Origin: Aspidiotus rigidus
Lineage: Eukaryota > Arthropoda > Insecta > Hemiptera > Diaspididae
Reading direction: 5' to 3'
Assembly (NCBI GenBank): GCA_035079385.1
Contig: JAVHKY010000080.1
Coordinates: forward strand, 1-64,000
DNA: 64,000 nt
Position 1 is the stretch's first letter, and every line of letters starts with the position of its first letter. Of the stretch, positions 53,563 through 64,000 are shown in pieces. A program made the position numbers and the translations under genes. The notes under the pieces are model-generated. The model did not search any database and was not told the origin of the DNA. It was given only the letters and a program-made list of their open reading frames with translations.

Positions 53563-56553
53563 ATATCAGTTCAGTTGAAAAACTCGAACTCCAAACACGA
53601 AATCCAGAATCCGAAGTTGTTGCCCTCTGTGTAAACTGAATTCTCAACATCAGGAAAAAATCTCTGCCTGCTGAAAATGGAAGCCAATAGACCTAACCTA
53701 ACCGAAAAGTAACGCAGATTACAAATTTCATATCGGATCAGCTGAGAAATGCGATAGCTGATAACAATCTCCATAATTCAAAATCATGGCGCTCTGTGAA
53801 AACTTAATTTTCAACAAAAAAAATCTCTGGCGACTAAGAATGGTACCCAATAGGCCTATCCTGGAAATTTAACACCGATCACAAATTTCATATCGGTTCA
53901 GTTGAAAAACTCGATAACCGATCACATTCCAAAAAATTCGAAAATATTGCCCTCTGTGAAAACTGAATATTAAACAGAAAATAATCTCTGGTAACTTAAA
54001 ATGGTCCCCAATAGGCCTATTTTAACCGAAATTTAAAGCATATTTCAATTAAAGTTAAATGGATGGTGATATGAACAGAAATTATAGAATGATATCTTTC
54101 TCTGCATATAACAAGGGACCCATTCTGCTGATTGTTTCATACTCATTTTAAATTGAATTCAAATAGATGATAATATGAACAGAAATTGGAGAATGATATC
54201 TTTCTACGCAGGTAACAAAACTCCCATTCTGCTGCTTGTTTCAAACTGAATTTCAATTAAATTAAAATAGATAATGATATCAACAGAAATTGGAGAATGG
54301 TATCTTTCCACTCATACAACAACGCTCTCATTCTGCTGATCGCTGAAGGCTGGATTTGAATGAATTTTAATAGGACAGAAATTGGAGAATGGTGTCTTTC
54401 TACACATTCAACAAAGCTCCTATTCTGCTGATTGTTTCAAACTAAATTTCAATTGAATTTAAATAGATGATGATATTAACTGAAATTGGAGAATGGTATC
54501 TCCCAATTCGGATAACAAAGCTCCCATATTGCTGATTGTTTCAAACTAAATTTCAATTGAATTTAAATGGATGATGATATCAACAGAAATTGGAGAATGG
54601 TATCTTTCTACACATATAACAACGCTCCCAGTCTGCTGATCATTATAGGCTGGATTTCTTTGAATTTAAATAGATGGTGATATGGACAGAAATTGGAGAA
54701 TGGTATCCTTCAACATATATAACAAAGCTCCCATTCTGCTGATTGTTTCAAACTAAATTTCAATTGAATTTAAATGGATGATGATATCAACAGAAATTGG
54801 AGAATGGTATCTTTCTACACATATAACAACGCTTCCAGTCTGCTGATCATTATAGGCTGGATTTCATTGAATTTAAATAGATGGTGATATGGACAGAAAT
54901 TGGAGAATGGTATCCTTCAACATATATAACAAAGCTCCAATTCTGCTGATCGTTCCAGGCAATAAAATTCCAATTTAATGCCCTCTGTGATAACTGAATA
55001 TTCAAGAGAAAATAATCTCTCGCGACACAAAATGGTACCCTTTAGGCCTATCCTAACCGAAAAGTAACGCAGATTACAAATTTCACATCGGTTCGGCTGA
55101 AAAATGCGAGAGCAGATCACAATTTCCATAATTCAAAACCATTGCCCTGTGTGAAAGATGAATTTTCAACAAAAAAAATCTCCGGCAGCTATAAATGGTA
55201 CCCAATAGTCCTATTCTAACCGAAATTCAACGCAGATTACGAAGTTCATGCCGATTCAGCAAAAAAACTTGACTACAAATCACAATTTCGAAATTTCGAA
55301 ATTATCGCTCCCTATGCAAAACTTAATTTTCATGAGAAAAAAATTACTGGCGACTAAAAATGATACTCAATAGTCCTATCCTAACCGAAATTTAACGCAG
55401 ATTACGAATTTCATGCTGATTCAGCAAAAAAAAACTTGACTACAGATCACAATTTCGAAAATTCGAAATTATCGCTTTCTATGCAAAACTTAATTTTCAT
55501 CAGAAAAAAATTACTGGCGACTAAAAATGATACCCAATAGTCCTATCCTAACCGACATTTAACGCAGATTACGAATTTCATGCTGATTCAGCAAAAAAAA
55601 CTCGACTACAGATCACAATTTCGAAAATTCGAAATTATCGCTTTCTATGCAAAACTTAATTTTCATCAGAAACAAATTACTGGCGACTAAAAATGATACT
55701 CAATAGTCCTATCCTAACCGAAATTTAACGCAGATTACGAATTTCATGCTGATTCAGCAAAAAAAACTTGACTACAAATCATAATTTCGAAAATTCGAAA
55801 TTAATTTTCATGAGAAAAAAATTACTGGCGACTAAAAATGATACTCAATAGTCCTATCCTAACCGAAATTTAACGCAGATTACGATTTTCATGCTGATTC
55901 AGCAAAAAAAACTTGACTACAGATCACAATTTCGAAAATTCGAAATTATCGCTTTCTATGCAAAACTTAATTTTCATCAGAAAAAAATTACTGGCGACTA
56001 AAAATGATACCCAATAGTCCTATCCTAACCGAAATTTAACGCAGATTACGAATTTCATGCTGATTCAGCAAAAAAAGCTCGACTACAGATCACAATTTTG
56101 AAAATTCGAAATTATCGCTTTCTATGCAAAACTTAATTTTCATCAGAAACAAATTACTGGCGACTAAAAATGATACCCAATAGTCCTATCCTAACCGAAA
56201 TTTAACGCAGATTACGAATTTCATGCTGATTCAGCAAAAAAAACTCGACTACAGATCACAATTTCGAAAATTCGAAATTATCGCTTTCTATGCAAAACTT
56301 AATTTTCATCAGAAACAAATTACTGGCGACTAAAAATAATACCCAATAGTCCTATCCTAACCGAAATTTAACGCAGATTACAAATTTCAGGCTGATTCAG
56401 CAAAAAAACTTGACTACAAATCACAATTCCGAAAATTCGAAATTATCACTTTCTATGCCAAACTTAATTTTCATCAGAAAAAAATTACTGGCGACTAAAA
56501 ATGATACCCAATAGTCCTATCCTAACCGAAATTTAACGCAGATTACGAATTCC
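53563..56553. repeat. Composite higher-order repeat, copy 6
   Basis: Block B is 53563-54036, block C is 54037 to about 54975 with nine 104-bp units, block D is about 54976-55250, and block A is 55251-56553. Block B matches copy 2 at ctgctgaaaatgg, and the first block C unit at tctctgcatataac. The block D antisense frame differs from other copies by one residue (gcgagagcag for gcgatagcag). Confidence 0.9.
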
Positions 56554-59381
56554 ATATCAGTTCAGTTGAAAAACTCGAACTCCGAACACGAAATCCAGAA
56601 TCCGAAGTTGTCGCCCTCTGTGTAAACTGAATTCTCAACATCAGGAAAAAATCTCTGCCTGCTAAAAATGGAAGCCAATAGACCTAACCTAACCGAAAAG
56701 TAACGCAGATTACAAATTTCATATCGGATCAGCTGAGAAATGCGAAAGCTGATAACAATCTCCATAATTCAAAATCATCGCGCTCTGTGAAAACTTAATT
56801 TTCAACAAAAAAAATCTCTGGCGACTAAGAATGGTACCCAATAGGCCTATCCTAGAAATTTAACACCGATCACAAATTTCATATCGGTTCAGTTGAAAAA
56901 CTCGATAACCTATCACATTCCAAAAAATTCGATAATATTGCCCTCTGTGAAAACTGAATATTAAACAGAAAATAATCTCTGGTAACTTAAAATGGTCCCC
57001 AATAGGCCTATTTTAACCGAAATTTAAAGCATATTTCAATTAAAGTTAAATGGATGGTGATATGAACAGAAATTATAGAATGATATCTTTCTTTGCATAT
57101 AACAAGGGACCCATTCTGCTGATTGTTTAATACTAATTTTAAATTGAATTCAAATAGATGATAATATGAACAGAAATTGGAGAATGATATCTTTCTACAC
57201 AGATAACAAAACTCCCATTCTGCTGCTTGTTTCAAACTGAATTTCAATTAAATTAAAATAGATAATGATATCAACAGAAATTGGAGAATGGTATCTCCCT
57301 ACTCATACAACAACGCTCTCATTCTGCTGATCGCTGAAGGCTGGATTTGAATTGAATTTTAATAGGACAGAAATTGGAGAATGGTGTCTTTCTACACATT
57401 CAACAAAGCTCCTATTCTGCTGATTGTTACAAACTAAATTTCAATTGAATTTAAATAGATGATGATATTAACTGAAATTGGAGAATGGTATCTCCCAATT
57501 CGGATAACAAAGCTCCCATATTGCTGATTGTTTCAAACTAAATTTCAATTGAATTTAAATGGATGATGATATCAACAGAAATTGGAGAATGGTATCTTTC
57601 TACACATATAACAACGCTTCCAGTCTGCTGATCATTATAGGCTGGATTTCTTTGAATTTAAATAGATAGTGATATGGACAGATATTGGAGAATGGTATCC
57701 TTCAACATATATAACAAAGCTCCCATTCTGCTGATTGTTTCAAACTAAATTTCGAATGAATTTAAATAGATGATGATATTAACTGAAATTGGAGAATGGT
57801 ATCTCCCAATTCGGATAACAAAGCTCCCATATTGCTGATTGTTTCAAACTAAATTTCAATTGAATTTAAATGGATGATGATATCAACAGAAATTGGAGAA
57901 TGGTATCTTTCTACACATATAACAACGCTTCCAGTCTGCTGATCATTATAGGCTGGATTTCATTGAATTTAAATAGATGGTGATATGGACAGAAATTGGA
58001 GAATGGTATCCTTCAACATATATAACAAAGCTCCCATTCTGCTGATTGTTTCAAACTAAATTTCAATTGAATTTAAATGGATGATGATATCAACAGAAAT
58101 TGGAGAATGATATCTTTCTACACATATAACAACGCTTCCAGTCTGCTGATCGTTATAGGCTGGATTTAATTGAATTTAAATAGATGGTGATATGGACAGA
58201 ATTTGGAGAATGGTATCCTTCAACATATATAACAAAGCTCCAATTCTGCTGATCGTTCCAGGCAATGAAATTCCAATTTAATGCCCCCTGTGATAACTGA
58301 ATATTCAAGAGAAAATAATCTCTCGCGACACAAAATGGTACCCTTTAGGCCTATCCTAACCGAAAAGTAACGCAGATTACAAATTTCACATCGGTTCGGC
58401 TGAAAAATGCGATAGCAGATCACAATTTCCATAATTCAAAACCATTGCCCTGTGTGAAAGATGAATTTTCAACAAAAAAAATCTCCGGCAGCTATAAATG
58501 GTACCCAATAGTCCTATTCTAACCGAAATTCAACGCAGATTACGAAGTTCATGCCGATTCAGCAAAAAAACTTGACTACAAATCACAATTTCGAAATTTC
58601 GAAATTATCGCTCCCTATGCAAAACTTAATTTTCATGAGAAAAAAATTACTGGCGACTAAAAATGATACTCAATAGTCCTATCCTAACCGAAATTTAACG
58701 CAGATTACGAATTTCATTCTGATTCAGCAAAAAAAAACTTGACTAGAGATCACAATTTCGAAATTTCGAAATTATCGCTTTCAATGCAAAACTTAATTTT
58801 CATCAGAAAAAAATTACTGGCGACTAAAAATGATACCCAATAGTCCTATCCTAACCGACATTTAACGCAGATTACGAATTTCATACTGATTCAGCAAAAA
58901 AAACTTGACTACAAATCACAATTTTAAAAATTCGAAATTATCGCTTTCTATGCAAAACTTAATTTTCATCAGAAAAAAATTACTGCCGACTAAAAATGAT
59001 ACCCAATAGTCCTATCCTAACCGAAATGTAACGCAAATTACGAATTTCATGCTGATTCAGCAAAAAAAAACTTGACTACAAATCACAATTTCGAAAATTC
59101 GAAATTATCGCTTTCTATGCAGAACTTAATTTTCATCAGAAAAAAATTACTGGCGACTAAAAATGATACCCAATAGTCCTATCCTAACCGAAATTTAACG
59201 CAGATTACGAATTTCATGCTGATTCAGCAAAAAAAACTCGAGTACAGATCACAATTTCGAAAATTCGAAATTATCGCTTTCTATGCAAAACTTAATTTTC
59301 ATCAGAAACAAATTACTGGCGACTAAAAATGATACCCAATAGTCCTATCCTAACCGAAATTTAACGCAGATTACGAATTTC
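56554..59381. repeat. Composite higher-order repeat, copy 7 (12-unit block C)
   Basis: Block B is 56554-57027 (starts tccatatcag as in copy 4), block C is 57028 to about 58275 with twelve units, block D is about 58276-58555, and block A is only 58556-59381. The seventh unit reads ggacagatattgg and the next leader has aaatttcgaatgaat, both as in copy 4. Block A is the shortest of the complete copies. Confidence 0.9.
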
Positions 59382-62300
59382 ATATCAGTTCAGTTGAAAA
59401 ACTCGAACTCCAAACACGAAATCCAGAATCCGAAGTTGTTGCCCTCTGTGTAAACTGAATTCTCAACATCAGGAAAAAATCTCTGCCTGCTAAAAATGGA
59501 AGCCAATAGACCTAACCTAACCGAAAAGTAACGCAGATTACAAATTTCATATCGGATCAGCTGAGAAATGCGATAGCTGATAACAATCTCCATAATTCAA
59601 AATCATCGCGCTCTGTGAAAACTTAATTTTCAACAAAAAAAATCTCTGGCGACTAAGAATGGTACCCAATAGCCCTATCCTGGAAATTTAACACCGATCA
59701 CAAATTTCATATCGGTTCAGTTGAAAAACTCGATAACCGATCACATTCCAAAAAATTCGAAAATATTGCCCTCTGTGAAAACTGAATATTAAACAGAAAA
59801 TAATCTCTGGTAACTTAAAATGGTCCCCAATAGGCCTATTTTAACCGAAATTTAAAGCATATTTCAATTAAAGTTAAATGGATGGTGATATGAACAGAAA
59901 TTATAGAATGATATCTTTCTTTGCATATAACAAGGGACCCATTCTGCTGATTGTTTCATACTCATTTCAAATTGAATTCAAATAGATGATAATATGAACA
60001 GAAATTGGAGAATGATATCTTTCTACACAAATAACAAAACTCCCATTCTGCTGCTTGTTTCAAACTGAATTTCAATTAAATTAAAATAGATAATGATATC
60101 AACAGAAATTGGAGAATGGTATCTCCCTACTCATATAACAACGCTCTCATTCTGCTGATCGCTGAAGGCTGGATTTGAATTGAATTTTAATAGGACAGAA
60201 ATTGGAGAATGGTGTCTTTCTACACATTCAACAAAGCTCCTATTCTGCTGATTGTTTCAAACTAAATTTCGATTGAATTTAAATGGATGATGATATCAAC
60301 AGAAATTGGAGAATGGTATCTTTCTACACATATAACAACGCTTTCAGTCTGCTGATCATTATAGGCTGGATTTCATTGAATTTAAATGGATGGTGATATG
60401 GACAGAAATTGGAGAATGGTATCCTTCAACATATATAACAAAGCTCCAATTCTGCTGATCGTTCCAGGCAATAAAATTCCAATTCAATGCCCTCTGTGAT
60501 GACTGAATATTGAAGAGAAAATAATCTCTCGCGACACAAAATGGTACCCTTTAGGCCTATCCTAACCGAAAAGTAACGCAGATTACAAATTTCACATCGG
60601 TTCGGCTGAAAAATGCGATAGCAGATCACAATTTCCATAATTCAAAACCATTGCCCTGTGTGAAAGATGAATTTTCAACAAAAAAAATCTTCGGCAGCTA
60701 TAAATGGTACCCAATAGTCCTATTCTAACCGAAATTCAACGCAGATTACGAAGTTCATGCCGATTCAACAAAAAAACTTGACTACAAATCACAATTTCGA
60801 AATTTCGAAATTATCGCTCCCTATGCAAAACTTAATTTTCATGAGAAAAAAATTACTGGCGACTAAAAATGATACTCAATAGTCCTATCCTAACCGAAAT
60901 TTAACGCAGATTACAAATTTCATGCTGATTCAGCAAAAAAAAAACTTGACTACAGATCACAATTTCGAAAATTCGAAATTATCGCTTTCTATGCAAAACC
61001 TAATTTTCATCAGAAAAAAATTACTGGCGACTAAAAATGATACCCAATAGTCCTATCCTAACCGACATTTAACGCAGATTACGAATTTCATACTGATTCA
61101 GCAAAAAAAACTTGACTACAAATCACAATTTTAAAAATTCGAAATTATCGCTTTCTATGCAAAACTTAATTTTCATCAGAAAAAAATTACTGGCGACTAA
61201 AAATGATACCCAATAGTCCTATGCTAACCGAAATTTAACGCAGATTACAAATTTCATGCTGATTCAGATAAAAAACTTGACTACAAATCACAATTTTAAA
61301 AATTCGAAATTATCGCTTTCTATGCAAAACTTAATTTTCATCAGAAAAAAATTACTGGCGACTAAAAATGATACCCAATAGTCCTATGCTAACCGAAATT
61401 TAACGCAGATTACGAATTTCATGCTGATTCAGCAAAAAAAAAACTTGACTACAGATCACAATTTCGAAAATTCGAAATTATCGCTTTCTATGCAAAACCT
61501 AATTTTCATCAGAAAAAAATTACTGGCGACTAAAAATGATACCCAATAGTCCTATCCTAACCGACATTTAACGCAGATTACGAATTTCATACTGATTCAG
61601 CAAAAAAAACTTGACTACAAATCACAATTTTAAAAATTCGAAATTATCGCTTTCTATGCAAAACTTAATTTTCATCAGAAAAAAATTACTGGCGACTAAA
61701 AATGATACCCAATAGTCCTATGCTAACCGAAATTTAACGCAGATTACAAATTTCATGCTGATTCAGATAAAAAACTTGACTACAAATCACAATTTCGAAA
61801 ATTCGAAATTAATTTTCACGAGAAAAAAATTACTGGCGACTAAAAATGATACTCAATAGTCCTATCCTAACCGAAATTTAACGCAGATTACGAATTTCAT
61901 GCTGAATCAGCAAAAAAAACTTGACTACAGATCACAATTTCGAAAATTCGAAATTATCGCTTTCTATGCAAAACTTAATTTTCATCAGAAAAAAATTACT
62001 GGCGACTAAAAATGATACCCAATAGTCCTATCCTAACCGAAATTTAACGCAGATTACAAATTTCATGCTGATTCAGATAAAAAACTTGACTACAAATCAC
62101 AATTTTGAAAATTTGAAATTATCGCTTTCTATGCAGAACTTAATTTTCATCAGAAACAAATTACTGGCGACTAAAAATGATACCCAATAGTCCTATCCTA
62201 ACCGAAATTTAACGCAGATTACAAATTTCATGCTGATTCAGCAAAAAAAACTTGACTACAAATCACAATTTTGAAAATTCGAAATTATCGCTTTCTATGC

Positions 62301-62728
62301 AAAACTTAATTTTCATCAGAAAAATATTACTGGCGACTAAAAATGATACCCAATAGTCCCATCCTAACCGAAATTTAACGCAGATTACGAATTTCATGCT
62401 GATTCAGCAAAAAAAACTCGACTACAGATCACAATTTCGAAAATTCGAAATTATCGCTTTCTATGCAAAACTTAATTTTCATCAGAAACAAATTACTGGC
62501 GACTAAAAATGATACCCAATAGTCCTATCCTAACCGAAATTTAACGCAGATTACAAATTTCAGGCTGATTCAGCAAAAAAACTTGACTACAAATCACAAT
62601 TCCGAAAATTCGAAATTATCACTTTCTGTGCAAAACTTAATTTTCATCAGAAAAAAATTACTGGCGACTAAAAATGATACCCAATAGTCCTATCCTAACC
62701 GAAATTTAACGCAGATTACGAATTTCAT
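59382..62728. repeat. Composite higher-order repeat, copy 8
   Basis: Block B is 59382-59856, block C is 59857 to about 60483 with six 104-bp units, block D is about 60484-60760, and block A is 60761-62728. Block A contains a duplicated segment (60900-61250 resembles 61400-61750, including cctatgctaacc and accgacattt). At 61760-61764 it carries gattc in the same context as the Copia target of copy 5, without an insertion. Confidence 0.9.
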
Positions 62729-64000
62729 ATCAGTTCAGTTGAAAAACTCGAACTCCGAACACGGAATCCGAAGTTGTTGCCCTCTGTGTAAACTGAATTC
62801 TCAATATCAGGAAAAAATCTCTGCCTGCTAAAAATGGAAGCCAATAGACCTAACCTAACCGAAAAGTAACGCAGATTACAAATTTCATATCGGATCAGCT
62901 GAGAAATGCGATAGCTGATAACAATCTCCATAATTCAAAATCATCGCGCTCTGTGAAAACTTAATTTTCAACAAAAAAAATCTCTGGCGACTAAGAATGG
63001 TACCCAATAGGCCTATCCTAGAAATTTAACACCGATCACAAATTTCATATCGGTTCAGTTGAAAAACTCGATAACCGATCACATTCCAAAAAATTCGAAA
63101 ATATTGCCCTCTGTGAAAACTGAATATTAAACAGAAAATAATCTCTGGTAACTTAAAATGGTACCCAATAGGCCTATTTTAACCGAAATTTAAAGCATAT
63201 TTCAATTAAAGTTAAATGGATGGTGATATGAACAGAAATTATAGAATGATATCTTTCTTTGCATATAACAAGGGACCCATTCTGCTGATTGTTTCATACT
63301 AATTTTAAATTGAATTCAAATAGATGATAATATGAACAGAAATTGGAGAATGATATCTTTCTACACAGATAACAAAACTCACATTCTGCTGCTTGTTTCA
63401 AACTGAATTTCAATTAAATTAAAATAGATAATGATATGAACAGAAATTGGAGAATGGTATCTCCCAATTCGGATAACAAAGCTCCCATATTGCTGATTGT
63501 TTCAAACTAAATTTCAATTGAATTTAAATGGATGATGATATCAACAGAAATTGGAGAATGGTATCTTTCTACACATGTAACAACGCTTCCAGTCTGCTGA
63601 TCATTATAGGCTGGATTTCATTGAATTTAAATAGATGGTGATATGGACAGAAATTGGAGAATGGTATCCTTCAACATATATAACAAAGCTCCAATTCTGC
63701 TGATCGTTCCAGGCAATAAAATTCCAATCTATTGCCCTCTGTGATAACTGAATATTCAAGAGAAAATAATCTCTCGCGACACAAAATGGTACCCTTTAGG
63801 CCTATCCTAACCGAAAAGTAACGCAGATTACAAATTTCACATCGGTTCGGCTGAAAAATGCGATAGCAGATCACAATTTCCATAATTCAAAACCATTGCC
63901 CTGTGTGAAAGATGAATTTTCAACAAAAAAAATCTCTGGCGACTATAAATGGTACCCAATAGTCCTATTCTAACCGAAATTCAACGCAGATTACGAATTT
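62729..64000. repeat. Composite higher-order repeat, copy 9, cut by the window end
   Basis: Block B is 62729-63193, with about nine bases missing near 62763 that alter the antisense frame. Block C is 63194 to about 63730 with only five 104-bp units. Block D runs from 63731 to about 63990. The window ends at the start of what should be block A. Confidence 0.88.

Noticed and set aside
31555..62931. Antisense open frames of 67-68 codons (MEIVIS...) repeated in block B of every HOR copy, with near-identical translation
   Set aside because: They lie in diverged satellite monomers that are homogenised as DNA, so amino-acid identity follows from nucleotide identity. The copy at 62725 changes frame near its end. 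No start context, domain or synonymous bias is visible. A dN/dS test across copies would settle it.
32902..63883. Antisense open frames of 70 codons (MEIVIC...) in block D
   Set aside because: Same reasoning. One copy (36617-36811) is rearranged by a one-monomer deletion without any sign of constraint, and the frame spans the border of the 104-bp repeat and the satellite.

Overview
This 64-kb window is almost entirely tandem satellite DNA from a eukaryote. An arthropod, probably an insect, is the best guess. The reasons are AT-rich complex satellites, an I/Jockey-type non-LTR retrotransposon carrying an RNase H domain, and a Copia-type LTR retrotransposon whose primer-binding site matches the anticodon arm of initiator-Met tRNA. 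I see no host protein gene, tRNA, rRNA, CRISPR array or bacterial-type operon. The only real coding sequences belong to the two retrotransposons. The species and chromosomal location cannot be read from the sequence; pericentromeric or centromeric heterochromatin is a reasonable inference.

Layout: (1) 1-428 is the end of a 100-bp satellite array. (2) 429-22810 and 25163-30962 form one array of a 164-bp satellite (about 136 plus 35 monomers). It carries a dimeric sub-array at its left edge and long higher-order modules of 11 to 29 monomers further in. (3) 22811-25162 is a 5'-truncated RT/RNase H non-LTR element with a 12-bp target duplication, inserted in that array. (4) From 30963 to the end, the array switches to a related 145/166-bp satellite family. 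This is organised into a composite higher-order repeat (HOR) of about 2.8-3.8 kb, present in eight complete copies and one cut by the window end. Each HOR copy has four parts: block B (diverged monomers), block C (an unrelated 104-bp repeat, 5 to 12 copies), block D (diverged monomers) and block A (homogeneous 145/166-bp monomers). (5) 47986-52428 is a Copia-type element in block A of the fifth HOR copy. Its LTRs are 208 bp and differ at one position, and it has a 5-bp target duplication.

The two retrotransposons are unrelated to each other and both look recent. Each has an intact frame, a perfect target duplication, and an empty paralogous site elsewhere in the same window. The Copia copy has one long open frame, but protease and most of integrase are missing by an in-frame deletion, so it probably cannot move on its own. 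The structural interest lies in the nested satellite organisation, a 9-bp dyad kept in both satellite families, and a segment shared by both families next to a segment that differs. Short antisense and sense reading frames that recur through the satellites are products of repeat homogenisation and are not annotated as genes.
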